Source: Actinoallomurus sp963736325
Lineage (GTDB): Bacteria; Actinomycetota; Actinomycetes; Streptosporangiales; Streptosporangiaceae
Length of the DNA: 64,000 nucleotides
Assembly: GCA_963736325.1 (NCBI GenBank)
Contig: CAVTOG010000009.1
Location: 868,001 to 932,000, forward strand
Direction of reading: 5' to 3'
In this document: piece by piece, positions 44,952 to 52,935 of the stretch
Layout: each line of letters begins with the position of its first letter
Position numbering within the stretch: the first letter of the stretch is position 1
Notes under the pieces: generated by a model
What the model was told of the DNA's origin: nothing
The model's input: only the letters and a program-made list of their open reading frames with translations
The model's database searches: none
Made by a program: the position numbers and the translations under genes

Positions 44952-45523
44952 AGCTCGTACTGGCGACGCGCAACCAGGGGAAGCTCGTCGAGCTCCGCCG
45001 GATCCTGACCGGCCTCGACGTGGTCGGCCTGGAGGAGTTCCCCGACGCGCCGGACGTCCCCGAGACCGAGCTGACCTTCGAGGGCAACGCGCTGCTCAAA
45101 GCGCGCGCGATCGCGGCGCACACCGGGCTGCCGGCCGTCGCCGACGACTCCGGGCTGTGCGTCGACGTGCTGAACGGCATGCCCGGCGTGCTCTCGGCGC
45201 GCTGGTCCGGTTCGCACGGCGACGACCAGGCCAACCTCGACCTCGTGCTCGCGCAGATGTCCGACATCGCGGCCGAGCACCGGGGCGCGCAGTTCGTCTG
45301 CGTCGCCGCCGTCGTATGGCCCACCGGAAAGGAACAGGCCGTCGTGGGCCACCTCGAAGGGCACCTCATCGACGCGCCGCGCGGCGCCAACGGCTTCGGC
45401 TACGACCCGATCTTCGTGCCCGAGGGCGAGACCCGTACCACCGCCGAGATGAGGCCGGACGAGAAGGACGCCATCAGCCACCGGGGCAAGGCCTTCCGCG
45501 CCCTCGCGGAGCTGTTCGGCTGA
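44948..45523 (+). CDS. rdgB: RdgB/HAM1 family dITP/XTP pyrophosphatase
   Basis: 191 residues: KLVLATRNQGKLVELRRIL start, FEGNALLKARAIAAHTGLPAVADDSGL (active-site Asp) and GANGFGYDPIFVPEGETRTTAEM. Cleanses the nucleotide pool of deaminated purine triphosphates. Coupled to rph, as in mycobacteria. Confidence 0.97.
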   Translation: MKLVLATRNQGKLVELRRILTGLDVVGLEEFPDAPDVPETELTFEGNALLKARAIAAHTGLPAVADDSGLCVDVLNGMPGVLSARWSGSHGDDQANLDLVLAQMSDIAAEHRGAQFVCVAAVVWPTGKEQAVVGHLEGHLIDAPRGANGFGYDPIFVPEGETRTTAEMRPDEKDAISHRGKAFRALAELFG

Positions 45524-45603
45524 CACGCGAATTCGTTCGCGTCCGTGACAACCTGCGGGCGGGGGCGAGGGGTTCATGGGGTGTACGGACAGAAAGGAAC
45601 CCC

Positions 45604-45993
45604 ATGACCGACCGCAAGCAGCGCCGGATGACGCGCACACTCGGAGTGGCCGGTGCGGCCGCCGTCACGGTCGCCGGAGTGTGGCTCGGCGGCACCGCGC
45701 TGGCCAACACCCACCACCGTTCGCTCCCCGGTGTCGCGGACTCCGGGAGCGCGACTCCCTCGGAGCCCGCCCCGATCCCTTCGGCGCCCGTCCCGACCCG
45801 CACCGTACGGCCCATCCCGTCGCCGACCAGGACCTCCGTGCCTGTTCCGTCGCCGAGCCGTACCGCGCCGACCAGGCCTCCGACGCCCGTCCCGTCGCCG
45901 ACGTGCTACGTGCGGCCCGGTCGCCGGGCGGTGCCGCGGCCGGTCCCCTCCGTGTGCCGACCTCCCGTGCCGACCGTGCCGGGACTCGGATAG
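45604..45993 (+). CDS. Secreted Pro/Ser/Thr-rich protein
   Basis: 129 residues. Signal peptide-like start (RMTRTLGVAGAAAVTVAGVWLGGTALA, cleavage after ALA) followed by a proline-rich chain of PIPS/PVPSP/RTV units with two Cys near the end (PTCYVRPG, PSVCRPP). AAAGGA ribosome site. No domain recognised; an exported wall-associated polypeptide is the most that can be said. Style resembles the tail of the anti-sigma-like gene at 46542. Confidence 0.7.
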   Translation: MTDRKQRRMTRTLGVAGAAAVTVAGVWLGGTALANTHHRSLPGVADSGSATPSEPAPIPSAPVPTRTVRPIPSPTRTSVPVPSPSRTAPTRPPTPVPSPTCYVRPGRRAVPRPVPSVCRPPVPTVPGLG

Positions 45994-46036
45994 GCAGGGC
46001 ATCCTGTTCACCTTGAGTGACACGGAGGAAGCGCGC

Positions 46037-46549
46037 GTGGTGGGCGGCGACGATCTCACGTTCGACGAGTTCGTGGCCGCCTCCGCGGCGCGTCTGCTGC
46101 GCACCGCCGTGTTCCTCGTCTACGACCGGCACCTGGCCGAGGACCTGCTGCAGTGCGCCTACGAACGGGTCGCGCGGCGCTGGGCGCGGATCTCGCGCGG
46201 CGGTCACCAGCCCGAGGCGTACACGCGGAAGGTGCTGGTCAACCTCGTCATCGACGACCACAAGCGCCGGAAGCGACGGCTCGACGTGCCGGTCGGCGGG
46301 GTCCTGGACGTGGAGCGGCTGGCCGGGTTCCGGCAGCCGAGCGACGCGGACGGCACGTCGCTGGACGCCGTGCTCGCCGAGCTTCCGGTCAAGCAGCGTG
46401 CCGTGCTGGTGCTGCGGTACTGGTGCGACCTGACCGAACACGAGATCGCCGAGGCGCTCGGTATCTCCCGCGGAACGGTGAAGAGCCACACGGCACGCGC
46501 CATGACCGCACTGCGGCGTCATCTGGAGGAGGAGCCGGTCCATGAGTGA
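46037..46549 (+). CDS. SigE-family ECF-type RNA polymerase sigma factor
   Basis: 170 residues from GTG 46037 (GGAGG at 46025-46029). Region 2 (FDEFVAASAARLLRTAVFLVYDRHLAEDLLQCAYERVARRW) and region 4 (LPVKQRAVLVLRYWCDLTEHEIAEALGISRGTVKSHTARAM) are complete; an in-frame TTG upstream lacks a ribosome site. Overlaps the next gene by 8 bases, which encodes a single-pass membrane protein likely to hold it inactive. Confidence 0.93.
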   Translation: MVGGDDLTFDEFVAASAARLLRTAVFLVYDRHLAEDLLQCAYERVARRWARISRGGHQPEAYTRKVLVNLVIDDHKRRKRRLDVPVGGVLDVERLAGFRQPSDADGTSLDAVLAELPVKQRAVLVLRYWCDLTEHEIAEALGISRGTVKSHTARAMTALRRHLEEEPVHE

Positions 46550-46940
46550 CGACCTCGAAGCCCTGCTCCGCGACCACTACCGGCGCGCCGCCGAGGACAT
46601 CCGGCCGAGCGCCGAGTTGGTCGCGCGGGTGCGGAACACCGCACGGCCGAAACGAGCGAGCCGGTGGCCGCCGGCCCTGGCCGCCGCGGCGGCCGTGGTC
46701 ATCGTGACGGTCGTCACCTGGGGCCTCCTGCGATCGTCAGGCCACGAGGAGACGCCGGTGTCGCCTCCTCCGGCGACGGTCGACGTCACCCCGACCCCGA
46801 GCCCGATCCCGACCCCATCGGACCGTACGCCCGAACCGTCCCGCCCGCCGATCCCGAGCCCGACCAGGACCGTTCTGCCGCACCGCTCACCGACGGGAGG
46901 CCCGGCCACCCGCCCGGCGCACAGGGCGCGACCGTCATAG
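46542..46940 (+). CDS. Membrane partner of the sigma factor (putative anti-sigma)
   Basis: 132 residues. N-terminal helical segment MSDDLEALLRDHYRRAAED, basic stretch, one membrane helix (PALAAAAAVVIVTVVTWGLL) and a Pro/Thr-rich exterior (VDVTPTPSPIPTPS...PTRTVLPHRSP). No zinc-binding anti-sigma motif (HxxxCxxC). Its 8-base overlap with the sigma gene is the main argument for an anti-sigma role. Confidence 0.75.
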   Translation: MSDDLEALLRDHYRRAAEDIRPSAELVARVRNTARPKRASRWPPALAAAAAVVIVTVVTWGLLRSSGHEETPVSPPPATVDVTPTPSPIPTPSDRTPEPSRPPIPSPTRTVLPHRSPTGGPATRPAHRARPS

Positions 46941-46960
46941 GGCGTCTGCCCCAGGCCTTC

Positions 46961-47005
46961 GGGCCTGTCTCGAAGTACGAACGAGGACTTCGAGGCAGGC
47001 CCTAG
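46961..47005. repeat. CTAG-ended hairpin element (copy C)
   Basis: GGGCCTGTCTCGAAGT (46961-46976) pairs with ACTTCGAGGCAGGCCC (46987-47002), one wobble in 16, and continues into TAG. The CTAG contains the stop codon of the MEDS-HATPase gene (47002-47004). The right arm matches copies A and B. It is also a bidirectional terminator between convergent genes. Confidence 0.7.
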
Positions 47006-47922
47006 TTGCGGGAGGCGCGGAGGCGCACGGTCGTGCCGGACTCGCCGGTGCGGAGCTGGACGAGCGGGCAGAGCATGCGGACGCCCCACAGGCCGAACCC
47101 GGACGAGCCGATGTCGGACGGGAGGAATCCGGGGACCGCGGGCGGTTTCCAGTGCCCGGTGTCGGTCACCTCGACGACGAGGTCGTCGCCTTCGTCCCAC
47201 ACGCGGCAGGTGACGGGCGGGCCGCCGTGGCGGATCGCGTTGGTCGCCACCTCGGTCGCGGCGACCAGCAGGTCGTTGAGGCGTGACGGCGGCAGGCCGT
47301 GGGCGCGCCCGTGGCCGCCGATGAACCAGCGCAGCTCGCTCAGGTCGGCGCCCGGAACCGGAACCGCGGCGGCGTGGGTCGGCGGCGCGGGCAGCGGGTC
47401 GCGGTCGACCTCGGCGAAGACGGTGGCCGGGTCGCGGTAGGCGCCGTTGGGGCCGGGCCCATCGTCGTCGACGAGCTCGGGGTGGGAGCGCAGGACGCCC
47501 TCGATGACGCCGGGGGCGGCGGTGCGGCGGTCGTACACGCACAGGACCGAGGCGTCGATGGCGGCGAAGGCCTGGTTGACGAGGGATTCGTACCGGGTCC
47601 ACTCGGCGATCTCGGCCGGTGAGCCGCGCTCCCAGCCGGGCTCGGCGACGACACGGATGCGCACATCCGGGTTGTCGAGGATGAACGCGCTGTAGGCCGC
47701 GATCGTGCGGGTCGGCTGGGCGTACCAGCTCGCGGAGTCGTGGAACTCGACCGCGTCGGCGTCGTGGCCGAGGGTGCCGCGCAGGCCGACGATGCCACCG
47801 GACGAGCGGACCACGAGCACCGTGTCGTCGGCCTCCAGGCCCTCGCGTACGAAGGGCACGGCGGTGCGCATGAAGTCGTCGTCGTGGTCGTAGACCATCG
47901 CGCGGTGAGTGAGTTTCGTCAT
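47002..47922 (-). CDS. MEDS-domain protein with C-terminal anti-sigma-type HATPase
   Basis: 306 residues. Residues 1-165 resemble the MEDS (DcmR-type) sensory domain (MVYDHDDDFMRTAVPFVREGLEADDTVLVV); residues ~200-300 are an RsbW-like kinase domain with N-box EVATNAIRHGG, G1 EVTDTGHW and GFGLWGVRMLC. Such proteins regulate sigma-B-type anti-anti-sigma factors. Coupled by a 4-base overlap to the upstream MEDS-STAS gene; the pair looks like a sensor/kinase-antagonist module. Confidence 0.85.
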   Translation of the reverse strand: MTKLTHRAMVYDHDDDFMRTAVPFVREGLEADDTVLVVRSSGGIVGLRGTLGHDADAVEFHDSASWYAQPTRTIAAYSAFILDNPDVRIRVVAEPGWERGSPAEIAEWTRYESLVNQAFAAIDASVLCVYDRRTAAPGVIEGVLRSHPELVDDDGPGPNGAYRDPATVFAEVDRDPLPAPPTHAAAVPVPGADLSELRWFIGGHGRAHGLPPSRLNDLLVAATEVATNAIRHGGPPVTCRVWDEGDDLVVEVTDTGHWKPPAVPGFLPSDIGSSGFGLWGVRMLCPLVQLRTGESGTTVRLRASRN

Positions 47923-48800
47923 GGGGCGTCCCCGTCGGCGGTCTCCAGTAGCGGGCCGCGCGTGCCGCCGACGAGCCGGACGACCTCCGAGACGTCCGGG
48001 GACGGATTGTCGAGGAGGAGTCGGCCGTAAGGGGAGATCCGCAGGGCCGTCCGCGCCATGATGTTGAGCGCGCCCAGGTCGACGAAGCGGAGCCCGGAGA
48101 GGTCGAGGTGCACCTCGCCACCCTGCGCCGTCACGGCCTGCAGGGCCTCGTAGAACACCGTGTGACGCGCACCGTCCAGCTCACCCTTGAGCCGCAGGCC
48201 GCGAGGCCGGAACGTGCGGGTGATGCTCAGGACCCCGTCGTCGAAGTCCGGGTCAGCGCCCACAAGCACCTCGTGTGTCTCTTTGAGAGCGGTCAACTCG
48301 TCATGCGTGCAGGACCGGCGGTCGATCTGGCAGACCGCGATCGCCGACGTGCTCGGCGCGATCGCGGCGTCGACGCCGGCCTCGCAGTCGAGCACACGGG
48401 CGTACCCGCTCTGCTGGCTCATCGCCCACGTCATGTCGGCCGTGATGCGCACACCGCGGAATCGGCCCTCCTCCGCACGCGCCAGCACGCTCTCTAACGA
48501 GGCCACCATCCGGCCGGGGTCGAACAGCCCGGCCGTCAGGCAGGCCTCCACACGCGGGAGGACGATGAGCTGGCCCGTACGGAGGAAGATGCCCGGATCG
48601 AGGTCGGGGCGCGACCGCAGACCGGGAAGGTCGCGCGGGGCCGCGTCGCTGATGTAGATGACCTTCTCCGAGCCGTTCAGCCCGTCGCGTACGAACGTGC
48701 CGACGATGTGCTCCTGCTCCTCGTCGCTGGAGTAAGAGAACCAGGCGTGATCTCCAGGTAGTAGTTGTCCTACGGGTCGTTCGGCGAACCAGCGTTCCAT
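47919..48800 (-). CDS. MEDS-domain protein with C-terminal STAS domain
   Basis: 293 residues. N-terminal MEDS domain (LPGDHAWFSYSSDEEQEHIVGTFVRDGL...) and a C-terminal STAS anti-sigma-antagonist fold (RGLRLKGELDGARHTVFYEALQAV, HLDLSGLRFVDLGALNIM). The usual phosphorylatable Ser of anti-sigma antagonists (D-S-S-G) is replaced here by D-L-G-A, so ordinary RsbW-type phosphorylation seems impossible. First gene of the pair; promoter region 48801-48884 contains GCGCCTTAAGCTTAGGCGC, an imperfect palindrome. Confidence 0.82.
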   Translation of the reverse strand: MERWFAERPVGQLLPGDHAWFSYSSDEEQEHIVGTFVRDGLNGSEKVIYISDAAPRDLPGLRSRPDLDPGIFLRTGQLIVLPRVEACLTAGLFDPGRMVASLESVLARAEEGRFRGVRITADMTWAMSQQSGYARVLDCEAGVDAAIAPSTSAIAVCQIDRRSCTHDELTALKETHEVLVGADPDFDDGVLSITRTFRPRGLRLKGELDGARHTVFYEALQAVTAQGGEVHLDLSGLRFVDLGALNIMARTALRISPYGRLLLDNPSPDVSEVVRLVGGTRGPLLETADGDAP

Positions 48801-48884
48801 GCTCCACCCCGGCGGTCGGCAAGCGCCTTAAGCTTAGGCGCGCGGACAGAGCGTGACGATGCTTTCACTCATACGGATTTCAGC

Positions 48885-49367
48885 TCACCACACCGCCTCG
48901 GGGGTCCGTACGGCCGCGGCCCACTCGGCGAGGACCTCCTCGATGCGCGGCAGGTCGGACTCGACCACGGCCAGGCCCGGAGTCGGCACGGTCGCGCCGA
49001 GTTCGACGAGGAGCGGGCGCAGGTGCACTTCGACCGCCAGAGCGTGCCGCGGCGAACCCATGACGAGCAGGGGCAGCGCGGTCACGCCGGACAGCGACGG
49101 CACGCGGTCGAGGAACGCCTTCAACAAGCCGGTGTAGGTGCCCTTGTACGTCGGGCTCGCCACCACGAGGATCCCGGCCGAGCGCACCCGGTCGACCGCG
49201 TCGTCCAGCGCCGTGGACGGCGCCGGGCCCAGCAGGACCGGCGCGAGCCCGGTCAGGTCGATGACCTCGGGTGTCACCTCCGGCGCGATCACTCGGGCCG
49301 CCCGTTCGGCGACGGCGTGCGTCCGCGACTCCGGGCGCGGGTTGCCGACCAGCACGACGACGCTCAT
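48885..49367 (-). CDS. NADPH-dependent FMN reductase
   Basis: 160 residues from ATG 49367. Flavodoxin-like fold: SVVVLVGNPRPESRTHAVAERA, VVASPTYKGTYTGLLKAFLDRVP and LPLLVMGSPRHALAVEVHLRPLL. Supplies FMNH2 to two-component flavin monooxygenases such as alkanesulfonate monooxygenase. It overlaps the truncated monooxygenase gene by 4 bases, which supports that partnership originally. Confidence 0.9.
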   Translation of the reverse strand: MSVVVLVGNPRPESRTHAVAERAARVIAPEVTPEVIDLTGLAPVLLGPAPSTALDDAVDRVRSAGILVVASPTYKGTYTGLLKAFLDRVPSLSGVTALPLLVMGSPRHALAVEVHLRPLLVELGATVPTPGLAVVESDLPRIEEVLAEWAAAVRTPEAVW

Positions 49368-49615
49368 GCCGCGTCCTCTCTCAGGCGTTCGGTCTCGCGG
49401 GTGAGCGCGGCCGTTGTCAGCCAGGCGTCCTCGCACTGCGTGCCCGTCGGGGTCAGCACGCCCTCGAAGCCGAGCTGCTCGGCGGAGCGGGCGATCTGCG
49501 CGAGGTACTCGATGTCGGGCAGACGCCGCACCCCGCGCTGTGCGGCTCCGTGACCGCCGCTGACGAGAGTGCGGCCGTCGCCGCTCGTGGGCAGGAACCA
49601 GTGGAACTTCGTCAC
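49364..49615 (-). pseudogene. Truncated luciferase-like (SsuD-type) monooxygenase
   Basis: Only 83 codons from GTG 49615 (GGAGG 6 bases upstream). The sequence KFHWFLPTSGDGRTL, DIEYLAQIARSAEQLGFEGVLTPTG and EDAWLTTAALTRETERL is the N-terminal quarter of a bacterial-luciferase family alkanesulfonate/nitrilotriacetate-type monooxygenase (normally ~370 residues). It then ends REDAA-stop with no frameshift needed, as if an internal deletion joined the first quarter to the far 3' end next to the FMN reductase. Could still be made as a short protein, but the active-site barrel is missing. Confidence 0.75.
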
Positions 49616-49792
49616 GACGAACCTCCGGGAACGGTGTCGTTGAACCTTGTGTCGGAACGAGGGGACTGACGGAGCCGTCCGGTCGTCGCGGGGACGCGTG
49701 GTCGTTCCCGTACGGCACGACGGACCGGCCCCAGGCCCAGGGCGGGTGAGGACATGGCGAAGCCTTCGGAGAGGGTGAGCGGAGCCGGGCGA

Positions 49793-49855
49793 TCAGGCGG
49801 CAGGCGCACAGAGCGCACTGGCCTGACGCCGGAGGTCGACGTGGCGGCGCGTCAC
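49793..49855 (-). CDS. 20-residue leader peptide of the RRHVDLxRxASALC family
   Basis: GTG 49855 to TGA 49793 encodes a peptide with RRHVDLRRQASALC and a short Ala/Pro tail. The motif matches the small leader peptides that precede sulfur-metabolism operons in actinobacteria; the conserved Cys codon near the end fits cysteine-responsive attenuation. It lies 178 bp upstream of the truncated monooxygenase and FMN reductase on the same strand, so those genes are probably under sulfur control. A -10 box TATAGC (49892-49897 minus) and -35 TTTAAC (49915-49920) lie upstream with a 17-base spacer. Confidence 0.78.
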   Translation of the reverse strand: MTRRHVDLRRQASALCAPAA

Positions 49856-49891
49856 GAGGAGCTGTCCTGTACCCACGTGGCCATGGTCGGT

Positions 49892-49944
49892 GCTATATCC
49901 GACAAAGTCAACCTGTTAAATAGGGAATAGCTACGTCCTACGAT
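49892..49944. promoter_or_regulatory. Divergent promoters sharing a -35 region
   Basis: Plus strand: TTAAAT (49916-49921), 17-base spacer, TACGAT (49939-49944), GTG start of the SDR 6 bases later. Minus strand: TTTAAC (49920-49915), 17-base spacer, TATAGC (49897-49892), then the leader peptide. The two -35 hexamers are the same DNA, so the two directions should compete. Confidence 0.55.
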
Positions 49945-49950
49945 CGGAGC

Positions 49951-50802
49951 GTGACACGTGCGGCGGTCGTGACCGGGGCGGCGAACGGAATAGGGCGGGC
50001 GACCGCGGTGGCCCTGCGGGCCCGTGGGCTGACCGTGATCTGCGCCGACCTCGATGCGGAGAAGGCCGCCGAGGTCGGCATCCCGTACGAGGTCGACGTC
50101 GCCGACTCCGGTGCGATGGAGCGCTTCGCCGCATGGGTGCACGACGGGTACGGCGCCCCTGCGGTCGTGGTCAACAACGCCGGGATCGGCGTTGGCGGGT
50201 CCTTCTTCGATCACACCGTGGAGGACTGGCGCCGGACGATCGACGTGAACCTGATGGGTGTCGTGCACGGATGCCTGTTCTTCGGGCCGTCGATGGTTCG
50301 GCACGGTCGCGGCCACATCGTCAACGTCGCCTCGGCCGCCGCGTTCACCCCCAGCCGCGCTCTTCCGGCGTACTGCACGTCCAAGGCCGGGGTGCTGATG
50401 CTGAGCGAGTGCCTGCGCGCCGAACTGGCCGGTACCGGCGTCGGCGTGAGCGCGATCTGCCCCGGCTTCATCGCCACCGGCATCTACCGTGCCGCACGCT
50501 ACGCCGGCCTCGACGCCGAACAGGCGCGAGGCCGCGGCGAACTGGCCGAACGCATAGCGAACCGCCTGGCACCCGGCCCGGAGGCCGTCGCGAAAGCGAT
50601 CATCCGTGCGGTCGAACGCGACCGCCCGATCGTGCCCGTCACGGCCGGAGCCCACGGAGCGTACGCCCTGTCGCGGCTGGCACCACCGATCATGCGGACG
50701 GTCGCGAGAGCCGACGGCGAGAAGGCGTTCCGCAAGCTGGAGGGCCTCGGCCGCCGCATCGCTCGGCCCTCGGATCCTGGCCCAAGCGACGGGGAGGCGT
50801 AA
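49951..50802 (+). CDS. Short-chain dehydrogenase/reductase
   Basis: 283 residues. TGAANGIG nucleotide motif (about 8-15), NNAGIG, catalytic Ser in VNVASAAAF and the YCTSKAG active site. GTG start with a -10 box 6 bases upstream and no ribosome site. The C-terminal ~50 residues (APPIMRTVARADGEKAFRKLEG) are an extension beyond the basic fold. Substrate unknown; a ketone or sterol/alcohol reductase is typical. Confidence 0.9.
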   Translation: MTRAAVVTGAANGIGRATAVALRARGLTVICADLDAEKAAEVGIPYEVDVADSGAMERFAAWVHDGYGAPAVVVNNAGIGVGGSFFDHTVEDWRRTIDVNLMGVVHGCLFFGPSMVRHGRGHIVNVASAAAFTPSRALPAYCTSKAGVLMLSECLRAELAGTGVGVSAICPGFIATGIYRAARYAGLDAEQARGRGELAERIANRLAPGPEAVAKAIIRAVERDRPIVPVTAGAHGAYALSRLAPPIMRTVARADGEKAFRKLEGLGRRIARPSDPGPSDGEA

Positions 50803-51461
50803 GACCACCCCACGGATTCTCGCGCCGTGCGTCGTCACGGAGGGCTGTCGATGCCGACGATCCGTGGTCGGGGCGATGTGGCCAGGGTCGGCCAGTTCGG
50901 CTGAGTGCGGAGTGTAGGCGCTTCAGGGGGCCGGCGGATGCGCCGCGAACGGGTCATGGGGCCTCCGTCATGTGGCCCGATGCATCACCGGGACGCCGTC
51001 GGCGAGCGGCGTGTCAGGGGCGTACACGGGGCGTTGTGCGGAGGTGAACTGATGCTGTTTGTCCGATTTTTGACACGCTCAGACTCGTGTCCGGACATGA
51101 CGGTTGACTAGGGGACTTTGCGAGTTAATTACCCAATGAAATTTCAACGAACGCGGTGGCGTTCGGCGCCGCTGTGGGCCGGGGATCTCGTCGGCCCCTG
51201 GAAGGGTCTCCGTGAGGGACCGATCGGACACCACGAGCCGTGGGGGCTGAGACGCCGCAGCTCCGGTCGCGGCGGGTCTTCGGGTTACAGCGGGGGTGAC
51301 CCTGTGTGGATCACCCGGTCACAGAGGGCCGAAATCTCACTTCGATCTGACAGATATCGCGAATTCTGTACAAAGTTTCGGAGTAAAGGGGGCTTTTGTC
51401 AGCTGCGTGACATATGTAAAGATCTGTGGCGTCGTACCCCCGCCAGCTCTTAGGAGAGCAA
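50803..51461 (+). other. 659-bp gap with a promoter and a long structured leader for the S53 peptidase gene
   Basis: No convincing gene. Near its start, CCCCACGGAT (about 50808) and ATCCGTGG (about 50859) form a terminator-like repeat after the SDR. TTGACT (51104-51109), 16 bases, TAATTA (51126-51131) is the best promoter, giving a leader of about 320 bases. A second candidate, TTGTCA (51396) with TAAAGAT (51417), is closer. The leader contains competing helices: GGGTGA (51294-51299) can pair with TCACCC (51311-51316), or GTGACC (51296-51301) with GGTCAC (51317-51322). It may be an unknown regulatory RNA; no named riboswitch was recognised. Confidence 0.45.
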
Positions 51462-52658
51462 ATGCGACGACGCATCACTGGGGCAGTACTGGGTGGTCTG
51501 GTTCTCGCCCTTGCCCCGTTCATGGCCGGAGCGGCGAACGCCTCACCGCCTCCTGCCGCCGTGTCCCACCCGTTCCACAAGGCCTGCTCCGACACCCCCA
51601 AGCCTGGGTTCGCGAGCTGCAAGGCCCTGGTCCGTAACGACATCGCCAAGAGCAAGAAGGCGCTCCGTTCCGAGGCCGCAGCCCCGTCGGGTCTCGCGCC
51701 CGCCGACCTGCAGGCCGCCTACAACCTGCCCTCGGCCGACGGTGGCTCCGGGCAGACCGTCGCGATCGTCGACGCGTACGACGCCGCGACGGCCGAAGAA
51801 GACCTGGCCACGTACCGTAGCCAGTTCGGCCTGCCGGAGTGCAGCACCGCGAACGGCTGCTTCAAGAAGGTCGACCAGAACGGTGGCACCTCCTACCCGA
51901 CGCCCGACGCGGGCTGGGGCCAGGAGATCTCCCTGGACGTCGACATGGTGTCGGCGGTCTGCCCGAACTGCAAGATCGTGCTCGTCGAGGCGAACTCCGC
52001 TTCGTTCGAGGACCTCGGCACCGCGGTGAACACCGCCGCCGGTCTCGCGAGCGTCGTCAGCAACAGCTACGGCGGTTCGGACGCGGCCGACTCTGACTAC
52101 GGCCAGTACTACAACCACCCGGGCGTCATCATGACGGTCAGCTCGGGCGACAGCGGCTACGGCGTCGAGTACCCGGCGTCCTCGCAGTACGTCACCGCGG
52201 TCGGCGGCACCTCGCTGACCAAGGACGGTAGCTCCCGTGGCTGGAGCGAGTCCGCGTGGGACGGCGCCGGCAGCGGCTGCTCGAACCTCAACACCGCCCT
52301 GTCCGGCCAGTCCGGTGCCAACACCGGCTGCACCGGTCGTGCCGTCGCCGACGTCTCCGCCGTGGCCGACCCGGCCACCGGTGTCGCCGTCTACGACAGC
52401 ACCTCCGCCGGCGGCGAAAGCGGCTGGATGGTCTTCGGCGGCACCAGCGTCGCCGCCCCCGTGGTCGGTGGCGTCTTCGGCCTGGCGGGCAACGCCTCGT
52501 CCGTCGACAACAACACCCCGTACGCTCACGCCGACGCTCTGTTCGACGTGACCTCGGGCAGCAACGGCTCCTGCGACACGAGCCAGTGGTGCAACGCGGG
52601 CACCGGCTGGGACGGCCCGACCGGTCTCGGCACCCCGAACGGCACCGGCGCCTTCTAA
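51462..52658 (+). CDS. Secreted S53 (sedolisin) serine-carboxyl peptidase
   Basis: 398 residues from ATG 51462 (AGGAG at 51452-51456). Signal peptide RRRITGAVLGGLVLALAPFMAGAANA. Catalytic Glu155 and Asp159 in GQEISLDVDM, oxyanion Asp230 in SSGDSGYG and Ser329 in GGTSVAAP; the C-terminal calcium-binding region ends GWDGPTGLGTPNG. The ~200-residue propeptide of ordinary sedolisins is reduced to about 50 residues with a CxxxxxxxxxxC pair (KACSDTPKPGFASC), a compact form common in actinomycetes. Active at acid pH outside the cell. Confidence 0.93.
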   Translation: MRRRITGAVLGGLVLALAPFMAGAANASPPPAAVSHPFHKACSDTPKPGFASCKALVRNDIAKSKKALRSEAAAPSGLAPADLQAAYNLPSADGGSGQTVAIVDAYDAATAEEDLATYRSQFGLPECSTANGCFKKVDQNGGTSYPTPDAGWGQEISLDVDMVSAVCPNCKIVLVEANSASFEDLGTAVNTAAGLASVVSNSYGGSDAADSDYGQYYNHPGVIMTVSSGDSGYGVEYPASSQYVTAVGGTSLTKDGSSRGWSESAWDGAGSGCSNLNTALSGQSGANTGCTGRAVADVSAVADPATGVAVYDSTSAGGESGWMVFGGTSVAAPVVGGVFGLAGNASSVDNNTPYAHADALFDVTSGSNGSCDTSQWCNAGTGWDGPTGLGTPNGTGAF

Positions 52659-52674
52659 GGAACCGGTGAGTGAA

Positions 52675-52702
52675 CGGGCCCGGCGCACACGCGCCGGGCC
52701 CG
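52675..52702 (+). terminator. 12-bp perfect hairpin after the S53 gene
   Basis: CGGGCCCGGCGC (52675-52686), loop ACAC, GCGCCGGGCCCG (52691-52702), 16 bases after the stop codon; typical GC-only actinomycete terminator. Confidence 0.85.
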
Positions 52703-52935
52703 CTTCATGTCTCCACGAGCATCCGAGGCAGCCAGGTCTTGGCTACGGACCCCGACGCGCAGACCGAGCGCGGCAGCGAGACGAGGGATCTCCTCGTCGT
52801 CGTTGAGGAAACGGTCGCGCGCGAGGGGCTCGATCGCCGGTTGCGACCAACCGCAAATAGGTGAGTTTCGGCAGGTCATTCCCCTGGTCGCCAGGCGCGA
52901 CGTAACCTCGCCTCGATAACCGCGAGGAGGGCATC

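Noticed and set aside
49612..49818. Minus-strand frame of 68 codons between the leader peptide and the truncated monooxygenase
   Set aside because: No ribosome site, no similarity, and the sequence is expected to be the attenuator region.
50803..51461. Considered a c-di-AMP (ydaO) riboswitch in the S53 leader
   Set aside because: The conserved GGGGGACCCA-like core and following motifs were not found; only generic competing helices are present.
52706..52930. Fragments such as KLTYLRLVATGD and NDDEEIPRLAAALGLRV in two minus-strand frames, hinting at a frameshifted old gene
   Set aside because: Short, no ribosome site and no recognised domain; kept only as a possible decayed remnant.
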